A DNA stretch of 64,000 bases from an uncultured bacterium. GTDB taxonomy: Bacteria > Patescibacteriota > Saccharimonadia > Saccharimonadales > Saccharimonadaceae. The stretch is taken from contig CAILCF010000001.1 in NCBI GenBank assembly GCA_903832635.1, positions 124,001-188,000 of the forward strand. The letters run 5' to 3'. The position numbers and the translations under genes were made by a program. Shown one piece after another: positions 24,643 to 30,892 of this stretch; position 1 is the first letter of the stretch; each line of letters begins with the position of its first letter. The notes under the pieces are model-generated. The model was not told the origin of the DNA, searched no databases, and saw nothing but the letters and a program-made list of their open reading frames with translations.

Positions 24643-25398
24643 ATGATAAAAGAAACGTTATTAGAGCAATCCGGACTGAATCATAGTGAAGCAAAAATCT
24701 ATAGGCGATTATTGGAATACGGCGAATTGTCCCCGCCGAAACTTTCTGAACTTACCTTACTGACCCGCCAAAACACCTACGCCGCCTTGAAAACTTTGGT
24801 TGATAAACAACTGATTGAAGGTGTTGCAAATAGAAAAAATCTAATATATCGACCCTTACATCCAAACAAGCTAAAAGAACTGATTGATAAACAGATTGAA
24901 GATAAAGCGTCTATACAAAAAGCCGTCCAAGCTTCTCTACCGGAATTGGCCAGTCAATATTTTTTGTCTAGTAATAAACCTGGTATTACTTATTTTGAAG
25001 GTCTAGAAGGTATTAAGAAAATATTTGAGGATATATTAAAATCAAAGCCCGCTGAGGTGCAAATATTCCGCTCTGTTTTTGATGAAATCAGACTAGAAAA
25101 CTATTTTACAGTTTATGTGGAAAGACAAAAGAGTGCCATTAAAATGACTAGGATAATATCACCTAAGCCTGTCACACCTGAATTATTGCAAGAAGATAAA
25201 CGATTAAATCGTATAAGGAAATATATCCCAGAGGAACTATTTAAAATCAATACCCAAATCGAGATATATAACGATAATGTGGCTTTTATGACTTACGAAA
25301 AACGATTGAGGGGTTTTGTGATTTCCAGCAAGGATGTTGCCGCATCTCTAAAGACCGTTTTTGAACTGGTTTGGCAAGCTGATTTTAAATCCGAATAA
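24643..25398 (+). CDS. TrmB-family transcriptional regulator
   Basis: A 251-residue regulator. Residues 1-80 form the TrmB winged helix-turn-helix (LNHSEAKIYRRLLEYGELSPPKLSELT then RQNTYAALKTLVDKQLIEGV); a coiled linker follows (KLKELIDKQIEDKASIQKAV) and then an effector-type domain (about 110-245). TrmB-like proteins sense sugars in archaea, but many bacterial members have unknown ligands. A palindrome overlaps its own -35 box, so autoregulation is likely. It is divergent from the small membrane protein at 24448 and could control that group as well. Confidence 0.85.
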   Translation: MIKETLLEQSGLNHSEAKIYRRLLEYGELSPPKLSELTLLTRQNTYAALKTLVDKQLIEGVANRKNLIYRPLHPNKLKELIDKQIEDKASIQKAVQASLPELASQYFLSSNKPGITYFEGLEGIKKIFEDILKSKPAEVQIFRSVFDEIRLENYFTVYVERQKSAIKMTRIISPKPVTPELLQEDKRLNRIRKYIPEELFKINTQIEIYNDNVAFMTYEKRLRGFVISSKDVAASLKTVFELVWQADFKSE

Positions 25399-25412
25399 TT
25401 GTAATCAGTGCG

Positions 25413-25937
25413 CTACCAGGGGCATTCAGTGGTTTCGGTATCTGGCTGGACTTCTTGAGTCCCCCAAGCAAGTGAATGTTTATTCCAATAATCTATACTC
25501 TCTGGTGATGAGTGCTCATCCCTAGGAAATACTGGGCTGTCGACTGAACCTACCCAAGCGGTAATTAATTCATAGCTATCATTTTGACGCTTCCCTAATA
25601 TGATCGAAACTAGGCTAGAGGGTTGCGACAGCTTGGTTTTATTGAACGAAGAATAAATCTCGCGGTTCTTTCTTTTGGCGTAAACAATTTCATCACCCGG
25701 ATCATTTTCTACTAAATTTGTCTCACCAATTATGTGGCCCATATCCACGTCAAACAGAAGGTTGTCATCGCTGATATCTGTTTCTTCTAATACTTCTTTG
25801 ACGTATGTTTTTAACCCCTCTGCTTCGGCAAAATGGGTAGCAGCATGTGAATTTTGCGGGTCATAATATACCACCTTGCCATTTTTTGAAGTTGCCAGGG
25901 TTTCTTTAGAATTTGTTAAGATTTCTGGATTATTCAT
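25413..25937 (-). CDS. Hypothetical protein
   Basis: A 174-residue soluble protein without membrane segments. VVYYDPQNSHAATHFAEAEGLKTYV and LVSIILGKRQNDSYELITAWVG suggest an alpha/beta domain; the last 40 residues (SPESIDYWNKHSLAWGTQE) resemble the end of some small RelE/BrnT-like toxins, but this likeness is weak. It is convergent with the TrmB gene. Codon use is AT-rich like the chromosome, so the GC-rich array begins only after it. Function unknown. Confidence 0.6.
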   Translation of the reverse strand: MNNPEILTNSKETLATSKNGKVVYYDPQNSHAATHFAEAEGLKTYVKEVLEETDISDDNLLFDVDMGHIIGETNLVENDPGDEIVYAKRKNREIYSSFNKTKLSQPSSLVSIILGKRQNDSYELITAWVGSVDSPVFPRDEHSSPESIDYWNKHSLAWGTQEVQPDTETTECPW

Positions 25938-26037
25938 ATAAAAATCATACCATAAAACAAAACCTGCATTTTGCTCATGAATTATTCAGCTGATTTTTGA
26001 AAGTTTGTGGCTGGCAAAGTTTTAAGATGAATATACA

Positions 26038-26066
26038 TTGCCAAATTGGCTCTACAATTGTATAAT
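26038..26066 (+). promoter_or_regulatory. Module 1 promoter
   Basis: TTGCCA, 17-base spacer, TATAAT; expected start near 26073. Bases 25938-26037 show no gene. Confidence 0.75.
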
Positions 26067-26072
26067 ATTCAC

Positions 26073-26154
26073 AACTATCCGAGTTATGCTCGTTGATGGT
26101 AGCAATTAGCGCTGACCGAGGGTCAGCGTTTAACAATCTATGTAAGGAGAGCTG
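26073..26154 (+). promoter_or_regulatory. Module 1 leader with two hairpins
   Basis: Helix P1 is CTATC-CGAG / CTCG-GATGG (26075-26099); helix P2 is AGCGCTGACC/GGTCAGCGTT with loop GAG (26108-26130). The Shine-Dalgarno region ATGTAAGGAGAG (26140-26151) follows. Both helices recur with compensatory changes in modules 2 and 3. Confidence 0.7.
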
Positions 26155-26472
26155 ATGGACTTTGAGTATATATTCGGTTCCGAATGGATCAACGCCGGCA
26201 ACGGGGTATCCAGACGTTCCCCCATGCAGTTCCGCATCTTTTGGTCGGACACCGAACAGCACGAGCGGTTCACGAACCAGATCGTCGAAGAAATCCGAGT
26301 CTTCGCCAACAACGAGGGCCTCGCAGATGACGGCGTGTCCTGCGACTGTCGCGATGACAGCGCCCACATCGTCATGACGAACGACCTGTACTGCCGGGTA
26401 CTTCCCCAACTCCAGGGCATCATCATGCGATGTGTCCGTGACTTCGGCAACGCCGAGAAGGGTTTGGACTAG
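26155..26472 (+). CDS. Array protein 1a (small orphan, paralogue of 28089 gene)
   Basis: A 105-residue soluble protein, first gene of module 1, with AAGGAGA 5-6 bases before its ATG. It aligns by eye with the first gene of module 3: HERFTNQIVEEIRVFAN with HRRFSALLFGKLKRLAD, DDSAHIVMTNDLYCRVLP with DYSTYITMKSSIYLQLVP, and IIMRCVRDF with IFAECVKTF. The common plan is strand(s), helix, strand, helix. No catalytic motif or membrane segment is visible, and I recognise no family. Third codon positions are G/C-rich, in contrast to flanking chromosomal genes. Confidence 0.7.
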   Translation: MDFEYIFGSEWINAGNGVSRRSPMQFRIFWSDTEQHERFTNQIVEEIRVFANNEGLADDGVSCDCRDDSAHIVMTNDLYCRVLPQLQGIIMRCVRDFGNAEKGLD

Positions 26473-26484
26473 GGAGGCCGCACC

Positions 26485-26808
26485 ATGCTGGTGTTTGTCC
26501 TGAGGTTGTTACATGACGATGGGGAAACCCGTGAATATGTAACCTACCGAGACGCCGACCTGCCTGACATGAGCCGCATCGGAGAGCTAAACGAACTCGT
26601 CTGCGAGATGATTTATGATTGCATCGAAGAAGTAAAACAGATGCAATCCGACGAGTTCTACGAGACGGTAATCATCGACGAAAACGACTACGGAGCCGTG
26701 ATCAGCGTCGACGGTGATACTTTCGCTGCGATAGCGGAAGATTTCAACGTGCTGGCAAGGGCATGTCGCAGTGTGTTGCTGTACAAGATGATGGCCGGCT
26801 ACAACTAG
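26485..26808 (+). CDS. Array protein 1b (small acidic orphan)
   Basis: A 107-residue acidic protein, second gene of module 1, 12 bases after the first, with GGGAGG before its ATG. It shares with 27074, 27456 and 28436 a short N-terminal strand, then a block such as DMSRIGELNELVCEMIYDCIEE (helix), then EFYETVII (strand), then a C-terminal helix after GDTFAAIAEDF. Similarity is low but order and spacing hold. The hairpin, anti-Shine-Dalgarno complement and ribozyme of module 1 begin 15 bases after its stop. Function unknown. Confidence 0.7.
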   Translation: MLVFVLRLLHDDGETREYVTYRDADLPDMSRIGELNELVCEMIYDCIEEVKQMQSDEFYETVIIDENDYGAVISVDGDTFAAIAEDFNVLARACRSVLLYKMMAGYN

Positions 26809-26823
26809 ATGCGCCGTTCGAGA

Positions 26824-26875
26824 GAGGCTTGGCGGGTTTGATGAACCCAACGCGGGTTTTCGCCCGCCAAGCCTC
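26824..26875 (+). terminator. Module 1 3' hairpin
   Basis: GAGGCTTGGCGGG and CCCGCCAAGCCTC form a 13-bp stem, with an inner AACCC/GGGTT hairpin. The same 13-bp arms occur after module 2. There is no T-run, so it may protect a 3' end or only slow transcription. Confidence 0.7.
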
Positions 26876-26883
26876 CCCGGCAA

Positions 26884-26895
26884 CTCTCCTTACAT
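26884..26895 (+). promoter_or_regulatory. Anti-Shine-Dalgarno complement, module 1
   Basis: CTCTCCTTACAT is the perfect 12-nt complement of ATGTAAGGAGAG at 26140-26151 in the same module's leader. It ends 2 bases before the ribozyme. Confidence 0.65.
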
Positions 26896-26897
26896 TT

Positions 26898-26950
26898 TTA
26901 CTTACATGAATGCGTATTCATGCTGACGAGCCCAAAAGGGCGAAAAGTAA
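26898..26950 (+). ncRNA. Type III hammerhead ribozyme 1
   Basis: Stem III is TTACTT (26898-26903) with AAGTAA (26945-26950). The cleavage triplet is UUA, with predicted cutting after A26904. Stem I is CATGAAT/ATTCATG with loop GCGT (26905-26922). The core is CTGACGA (26923-26929). Stem II is GCCC/GGGC with loop AAAA (26930-26941), then GAAA. Every invariant hammerhead position is present, including the G-C pair at the base of stem II and the A-U closing stem III. The ends lie in stem III, so it is type III. It is in the 3' region of module 1, upstream of the module 2 promoter. Confidence 0.9.
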
Positions 26951-26961
26951 TCTGTAAAGTA

Positions 26962-26990
26962 TTGAGTATTTATCGTTTTTATGCCATAAT
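26962..26990 (+). promoter_or_regulatory. Module 2 promoter
   Basis: TTGAGT, 17-base spacer, CATAAT; starts 12 bases after ribozyme 1. Confidence 0.7.
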
Positions 26991-26996
26991 ATGCCT

Positions 26997-27073
26997 AACT
27001 GTCTGAGTTATGCTCGATGGTGGTAATTAGCGCTGACCTAGGGTTGGCGTTTCACAATCTGTAAGGAGAAATC
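26997..27073 (+). promoter_or_regulatory. Module 2 leader with two hairpins
   Basis: P1 CTGTC-GAG / CTC-GATGG (26999-27020) and P2 AGCGCTGACC/GGTTGGCGTT with loop TAG (27029-27051). Shine-Dalgarno region TGTAAGGAGAAATC at 27060-27073 touches the start codon. Confidence 0.7.
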
Positions 27074-27424
27074 ATGGTGCTAGTATACGCTCTAGTGGAG
27101 TGGCGTGAAGACGATCAGACGGGCGAAAGAGTTTCGTTTCGGGTCGAAGACTTCGACGGTACAGTCAAGATTGATAGACTGACTGACAGACTCCTGACCA
27201 AGCTTTTGCGCATGCTGGAAGAGGCAAAACGGGATGACCCTGACGGGTTCTATCTGCCGATTGCCCCGAAGCTCTTAAAGTCCCCTTCAGGGTCCCCTTT
27301 AGGGTCCGGTGCCGAGATTCGCGTTCTTCGGGACGGGTTTTTCAAGCTTCGTCCCATTTTCAAGGACTTAGTGCAGGAACTGCTCAACGAGTACATGGAA
27401 CGAAGAGCCAAGTACGTATTTTGA
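27074..27424 (+). CDS. Array protein 2a (small orphan)
   Basis: A 116-residue soluble protein, first gene of module 2. It shares the array plan: N-terminal strand (MVLVYALVEW), turn, KIDRLTDRLLTKLLRMLEEA helix, FYLPIAPKLL strand, and GAEIRVLRDGFFKLRPIF then a C-terminal helix. SPSGSPLGSG in the middle comes from a short internal repeat (TCCCCTTCAGGG/TCCCCTTTAGGG), a probable recent slip duplication. The 14 bases before the ATG are perfectly complementary to 27867-27880. Function unknown. Confidence 0.7.
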   Translation: MVLVYALVEWREDDQTGERVSFRVEDFDGTVKIDRLTDRLLTKLLRMLEEAKRDDPDGFYLPIAPKLLKSPSGSPLGSGAEIRVLRDGFFKLRPIFKDLVQELLNEYMERRAKYVF

Positions 27425-27455
27425 CGCGACCCAGTCTTCGATCAAAGGAGCCCCC

Positions 27456-27791
27456 ATGGAGTTTTGGCTTTTCAACCAAGACCTCAGCCTAGACCGCAGA
27501 GCGAATCGCGGTACTGTGGTCGTCAAGACCAAGAACCCACAAGATTTGTCTCGGATTCACGACATAACGGTCGCAATTCGATGCAAACTGCGGGACATGG
27601 TCAGGTTCGAGCTGGACATCCAAGACTGGGAAGTCGTGGACCTTGACCAGCTGGCATCCCTGCCCCCGGACACCGGTGACAGTGGCTGTGAGTTCTATGT
27701 CCACACCGACAGTTTCGCACTGCTGAAAGGCAGGTTTGTCGACACGGTCTGGGGTTGCATCCGCGACCTGGTTGGCGACGAGCTGGACTGA
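27456..27791 (+). CDS. Array protein 2b (small orphan)
   Basis: A 111-residue soluble protein, second gene of module 2, with AAGGAG before its ATG. PQDLSRIHDITVAIRCKLRDMV matches the helix block of protein 1b (DMSRIGELNELVCEMIYD), and CEFYVHTDSFALLKGRFVDTV matches the C-terminal strand-helix block of protein 2a. It has two Cys but no metal-binding pattern. It ends 15 bases before the 13-bp hairpin, exactly as in module 1. Function unknown. Confidence 0.7.
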   Translation: MEFWLFNQDLSLDRRANRGTVVVKTKNPQDLSRIHDITVAIRCKLRDMVRFELDIQDWEVVDLDQLASLPPDTGDSGCEFYVHTDSFALLKGRFVDTVWGCIRDLVGDELD

Positions 27792-27805
27792 TGCACCGAT
27801 GGGTC

Positions 27806-27856
27806 GAGGCTTGGCGGGATTATCCGCTGATACGGGCAATTCGCCCGCCAAGCCTC
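27806..27856 (+). terminator. Module 2 3' hairpin
   Basis: The same GAGGCTTGGCGGG/CCCGCCAAGCCTC arms as in module 1, followed by the same CCCGGC; the loop differs. Confidence 0.7.
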
Positions 27857-27866
27857 CCCGGCGAAC

Positions 27867-27880
27867 GATTTCTCCTTACA
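27867..27880 (+). promoter_or_regulatory. Anti-Shine-Dalgarno complement, module 2
   Basis: GATTTCTCCTTACA is the perfect 14-nt complement of TGTAAGGAGAAATC at 27060-27073 in the same module. It matches module 2 better than module 1, so the pairing is module-specific. Confidence 0.7.
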
Positions 27881-27884
27881 ACAT

Positions 27885-27935
27885 CTCTTACGTAAATGCG
27901 TGTTTACGCTGATGAGCCTAAAAAGGCGAAAAGAG
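27885..27935 (+). ncRNA. Type III hammerhead ribozyme 2
   Basis: Stem III CTCTT (27885-27889) with AAGAG (27931-27935); triplet UUA, predicted cut after A27890. Stem I is CGTAAAT/GTTTACG with loop GCGT (27891-27908), core CTGATGA (27909-27915), stem II GCCT/AGGC with loop AAAA (27916-27927), then GAAA. Compared with ribozyme 1, stems I, II and III all carry paired changes while the core and both loops are kept. It lies between the module 2 hairpin and the module 3 promoter. Confidence 0.92.
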
Positions 27936-27943
27936 TAAAGTAA

Positions 27944-27972
27944 TTGAAATAATGCTAGCAAAGTTGTATAAT
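27944..27972 (+). promoter_or_regulatory. Module 3 promoter
   Basis: TTGAAA, 17-base spacer, TATAAT; begins 8 bases after ribozyme 2. Confidence 0.75.
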
Positions 27973-27978
27973 ATGCCC

Positions 27979-28088
27979 AACTATCTGAGGTAATATCGAT
28001 AGTCGCATAATACGCCGGCCAATGGCTGGCGTTTACAATTCGTAAGGAAAGAATCGGAAATTACAGGCCCCCGTAAAAGGAGACATGA
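27979..28088 (+). promoter_or_regulatory. Module 3 leader
   Basis: P1 CTATC/GATAG (27981-28002) and P2 ACGCCGGCC/GGCTGGCGT with loop AAT (28012-28032) keep the array pattern. A relic GTAAGGAAA (28041-28049) lies where modules 1 and 2 have their ribosome site; the working AAAAGGAGA is 30 bases further on. Confidence 0.65.
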
Positions 28089-28418
28089 ATGTATTATGTG
28101 ATTGGCGCAAGATGGGATGATGTCAATGGGATTGCGTCAAAACAGAACGCCAAGGTCTATCGGACCACACAGAACAACGTCGCCAAGCACCGGAGGTTTT
28201 CTGCACTGTTGTTTGGCAAGCTCAAGCGGCTCGCCGACAGACAAGGCGCCGGCCTCATCGATCAGTACGACCTGTACGATTACAGCACGTACATCACGAT
28301 GAAGTCGAGTATCTACCTGCAACTGGTTCCAGACCTCGACAAGATCTTCGCCGAGTGCGTCAAGACTTTCAACATGCAAGAGTTGGCGCGGGAAACTGCG
28401 ACACCAAGTCTCTTCTAG
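28089..28418 (+). CDS. Array protein 3a (paralogue of 26155 gene)
   Basis: A 109-residue soluble protein, first gene of module 3. It is the closest relative of protein 1a: H-x-RF-[TS], then a helix, then D-x-S-x-x-I-x-M, then LVPDLDKIF and a C-V-x-x-F helix. AAGGAGA is 6 bases before the ATG at 28089; the ATG at 28085 is out of frame. It lacks the module 2-type insertion. Function unknown. The presence of both divergent (1a, 3a) and b-like (1b, 2b, 3b) types suggests an old duplication of a gene pair. Confidence 0.7.
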   Translation: MYYVIGARWDDVNGIASKQNAKVYRTTQNNVAKHRRFSALLFGKLKRLADRQGAGLIDQYDLYDYSTYITMKSSIYLQLVPDLDKIFAECVKTFNMQELARETATPSLF

Positions 28419-28435
28419 TCGAACAGGGAGCAAAA

Positions 28436-28828
28436 ATGCGGTACACGCTTACTAACTACCAAGATGAAGATGGACCCCGTAGAAGCGTGGTGGCCCAAAC
28501 CCCCGATCTGGTCAACATGAGCCAAGTCAACAACTTGACCGACGCCATCGTCAAGGAGGTCATGACCCGCATCCGCATGATGTGGGACTGGGATGCCCCA
28601 ATGGACAGGTTCTACGTACCAACGGTAGCATCGTTCGTGACGGACTTCGATTTCATGGATCATAGTTTCGGGCTGTACACGCCGCTGAACATGGTCCCCA
28701 AGAGGGATGGTGCTGACCTGTACGTTATGGACTTCCTGTTCCCGACGCTGTCCGTCAAGATCACCCCCATCGTGCACCAGTGTATCTCCCATTACCATCT
28801 GCGACAGGCAACCGTCACGGTGGCGTAA
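28436..28828 (+). CDS. Array protein 3b (small orphan)
   Basis: A 130-residue soluble protein, second gene of module 3. The ATG at 28436 follows AGGGAG. The block LVNMSQVNNLTDAIVKEVMTRI and then RFYVPTV matches protein 1b (DMSRIGELNELVCEMI, then EFYETVI). It has a longer middle than its relatives (DFDFMDHSFGLYTPLNMVPK). Module 3 ends with two ordinary hairpins, and neither the 13-bp hairpin nor a ribozyme follows. Confidence 0.68.
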   Translation: MRYTLTNYQDEDGPRRSVVAQTPDLVNMSQVNNLTDAIVKEVMTRIRMMWDWDAPMDRFYVPTVASFVTDFDFMDHSFGLYTPLNMVPKRDGADLYVMDFLFPTLSVKITPIVHQCISHYHLRQATVTVA

Positions 28829-28855
28829 GTCTTTCGGTTTTTCCCTTAGGTTTCG

Positions 28856-28890
28856 GGCGGAGAGCTCAATATATTTTAGAGCTCTCCGCC
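28856..28890 (+). terminator. Hairpin after module 3
   Basis: A perfect 12-bp stem, GGCGGAGAGCTC/GAGCTCTCCGCC, with an AT-rich loop. Confidence 0.7.
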
Positions 28891-28895
28891 CCACA

Positions 28896-28951
28896 GGCGC
28901 GAGTTCGATTGATGTGCGAAAGCTTTCCAATCGGGCCCGCGCCCTTTTAAT
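28896..28951. terminator. Terminator between module 3 and pgsA
   Basis: A 16-bp stem (GGCGCGAGTTCGATTG with CAATCGGGCCCGCGCC, one mismatch, two G-T pairs), followed by CTTTTAATTTT on the plus strand. Confidence 0.75.
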
Positions 28952-28952
28952 T

Positions 28953-29588
28953 TTAAGTGTAAATAACGTCGATATTATGTTTTGCAAAATAGTTTCTGAC
29001 CTTGCGCCGTCCGGTCTCGATAGCCGCAAAAACTGCAAAAATCAAAGCCACAAACAGCACATATATCGATATTCGTTCCAACACTTGACTGGAAATTATT
29101 ACACCCAAGATAAATAATCCTATGCTTAAACATTGCAGATTCAACTTAATTTTTCCAAAAACATTGGCCCCAATTGGGTTGCCTATTAAAAATGCAAAGA
29201 AATAACCGATTAAAACGGCAATCATTTCAAAAATTATATAAATTACAAAGACTTTGATAATTAAATATTTCCATCCGACAAACATTAGTACGGTTAATAT
29301 CAACAGTTTATCGGCAATCGGGTCAATCACCTTCCCAAGATCAGTAATTTGGTTCCTTGTTCGCGCCATTGCCCCATCCAGCAAATCCGTCAGCGCAGCA
29401 ATCGCAAATACGATGAGCGCCAGGATGTATGAATGCTGTAAAAGCAACGCATATACAACCGGCACCAAAATAAAACGGATTGCCGTGATTTGGTTCGGTT
29501 TTACGCTTTTAGGGATAAAACGCAAAAAGATTTTATCAACATATCCGTCTAATATTTTCTGGACGTTAATACTTTTGGTGGCACGCAT
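28953..29588 (-). CDS. pgsA: CDP-alcohol phosphatidyltransferase, PgsA-like
   Basis: A 211-residue membrane enzyme with about five helices. The complete family signature is present: Asp68-x2-Asp71-Gly72-x2-Ala75-Arg76-x8-Gly85-x3-Asp89-x3-Asp93. It most likely makes phosphatidylglycerol-phosphate from CDP-diacylglycerol (product of CdsA at 17029) and glycerol-3-phosphate. TACAAT ends 7 bases before its ATG and no ribosome site is visible. The divergent HIT gene starts 45 bases away with the same arrangement. Confidence 0.88.
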   Translation of the reverse strand: MRATKSINVQKILDGYVDKIFLRFIPKSVKPNQITAIRFILVPVVYALLLQHSYILALIVFAIAALTDLLDGAMARTRNQITDLGKVIDPIADKLLILTVLMFVGWKYLIIKVFVIYIIFEMIAVLIGYFFAFLIGNPIGANVFGKIKLNLQCLSIGLFILGVIISSQVLERISIYVLFVALIFAVFAAIETGRRKVRNYFAKHNIDVIYT

Positions 29589-29595
29589 ATTTTCA

Positions 29596-29627
29596 ATTGT
29601 ATATCAAAAAACATGATTTGCTATAAT
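29596..29627. promoter_or_regulatory. Divergent promoters, both leaderless type
   Basis: Minus-strand TACAAT (29596-29601) lies 7 bases before the pgsA ATG; plus-strand TATAAT (29622-29627) lies 6 bases before the HIT ATG. Both transcripts should start at their AUG. Confidence 0.6.
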
Positions 29628-29633
29628 TAGACC

Positions 29634-30029
29634 ATGCCAGAACCATCCATTTTTACACGAATTATTAACGGCGAAATCCCCGCTTTCAAGATATACGAAG
29701 ACGACCGCGTCATCGCTTTTTTAGATTTACACCCGCAAAACGAAGGGCACACCCTGGTCGTTCCAAAAATTCAAGTCGATCACATCTGGGATTTAAGTGA
29801 TGAAGACTACGAATATTTATGGCAAACCGTAAAAAAAATAGGTAGTCACATCCGCGAAGTAATTGGTTCGCCGCGCGTCGGAATTGTCGTCGAAGGTTTT
29901 GGAGTCCCCCACTGTCACGTCCATTTGGTCCCAATTTATCACGGAAATGATCTTAAAAAACAACCTGATCTTGACGCCGAACCAAACAACTTTGCGCTTG
30001 CCCAAATGGCCGAGCGATTGAAAATGTAA
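29634..30029 (+). CDS. HIT-family hydrolase
   Basis: A 131-residue protein of the histidine triad superfamily, which hydrolyses nucleoside monophosphate linkages such as AMP-Lys, dinucleoside polyphosphates or adenylylated byproducts. The triad is His93-Cys-His95-Val-His97 (PHCHVHLVP), and the N-terminal half has the usual IIxGEIPAxxIYEDD and LVVPKxHVD-like segments (here LVVPKIQVDHIWDL). It ends at the first base of the rlmH start (TAATG), so the two are coupled. Confidence 0.92.
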   Translation: MPEPSIFTRIINGEIPAFKIYEDDRVIAFLDLHPQNEGHTLVVPKIQVDHIWDLSDEDYEYLWQTVKKIGSHIREVIGSPRVGIVVEGFGVPHCHVHLVPIYHGNDLKKQPDLDAEPNNFALAQMAERLKM

Positions 30030-30487
30030 TGCCAATTCGCATTATTGCAATCGGAAAAAAGCACGAATCTTGGATAGCCGAAGGAATACAGCGCTATCAG
30101 AAGCGCCTAAAACAACCATTCAACGTTGAGTGGGTAATTTTACCACATTCGTCCCTAACTGATGTCACAGCCCAGCAGGAAGAGTCACAGCGTATACTAT
30201 TACGTCTTAATGCTAATGATTATGTAATTTTATTGGACGAACGCGGCGAGTCCGTAGATTCTGGGAAATTATCGAAGTTAATACTGAAAATACTTGAGGC
30301 GTCAAAAAATCTGGTTATCGTTATTGGTGGCGCTTACGGTGTCGATGACACAATTTTAAAACGAGCTAATTTCGTCTGGTCTCTGTCAGAACTAGTTTTC
30401 CCGCATCAATTGGTTCGTTTGATATTGATAGAGCAGTTGTATCGTTCCCAAGAAATTGCTGCCGGCAATCCATACCATCATGAATAG
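30029..30487 (+). CDS. rlmH: 23S rRNA (pseudouridine1915-N3)-methyltransferase RlmH
   Basis: A 152-residue SPOUT methyltransferase that methylates pseudouridine 1915 in helix 69 of 23S rRNA as a dimer on the 70S ribosome. It has the RlmH start (RIIAIGKKHESWIAEGIQRY), LLDERGESVDSGKLSK, the SAM-binding knot IGGAYGVDD and the C-terminal HQLVRLILIEQLYRSQEIAAGNPYHH, close to the family end. It overlaps the HIT gene by one base. Confidence 0.95.
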   Translation: MPIRIIAIGKKHESWIAEGIQRYQKRLKQPFNVEWVILPHSSLTDVTAQQEESQRILLRLNANDYVILLDERGESVDSGKLSKLILKILEASKNLVIVIGGAYGVDDTILKRANFVWSLSELVFPHQLVRLILIEQLYRSQEIAAGNPYHHE

Positions 30488-30565
30488 CTAATAAAGACCT
30501 ATTATTGACATAATACAAAGCTTATGCTATATTGTATTTTGTATAACTTTAATAAAACAAAAACT

Positions 30566-30889
30566 ATGCAACCTACACTTAACACACCACTCACCATCAC
30601 AATCTCGCTATTAGTGTTGTTCGGCTGGTTTATCAGCGATTTTCGAGCCGGAGATGCCGTTGATGTTGTCGTTGCTAATGCTTCTAATAACATCGCTTAT
30701 CTGGCCGAAAACGTTTCAATAAATCCGTCTACTTCCAGCCCGAATATTGATACCAATTGGTTTACCGGCAGTTCGTCCAGTGTCACCTATCAGTTGCCGT
30801 CAGCTCAATCTAAAAAGAGCGATGACGACGAACATATTGCCCAAGGCCGAATTATGGGTGACAGTTACGGCAGCGACGGTGATTTGTAA
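30566..30889 (+). CDS. Small anchored extracytoplasmic protein
   Basis: About 107 residues from the ATG at 30566; one hydrophobic segment (residues 8-25, LTITISLLVLFGWFI) acts as a signal anchor. The outer part is rich in Ser, Asn and Asp (NPSTSSPNIDTN, KKSDDDEH). No Cys and no enzyme motif. No ribosome site is evident before either possible start. The convergent valS gene begins 3 bases after its stop. Function unknown. Confidence 0.55.
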   Translation: MQPTLNTPLTITISLLVLFGWFISDFRAGDAVDVVVANASNNIAYLAENVSINPSTSSPNIDTNWFTGSSSSVTYQLPSAQSKKSDDDEHIAQGRIMGDSYGSDGDL

Positions 30890-30892
30890 GTG

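Noticed and set aside
25976-26004. Hammerhead-like CATGAATTATTCAG-CTGATTTTTGAAAG ahead of module 1
   Set aside because: CTGA and GAAA are present and the stem I side resembles ribozyme 1, but stem II and the core GA are missing. At best a decayed copy.
25975-26409. Minus-strand frame across module 1
   Set aside because: It is antisense to a gene with a promoter, leader and ribosome site, and has no start signal.
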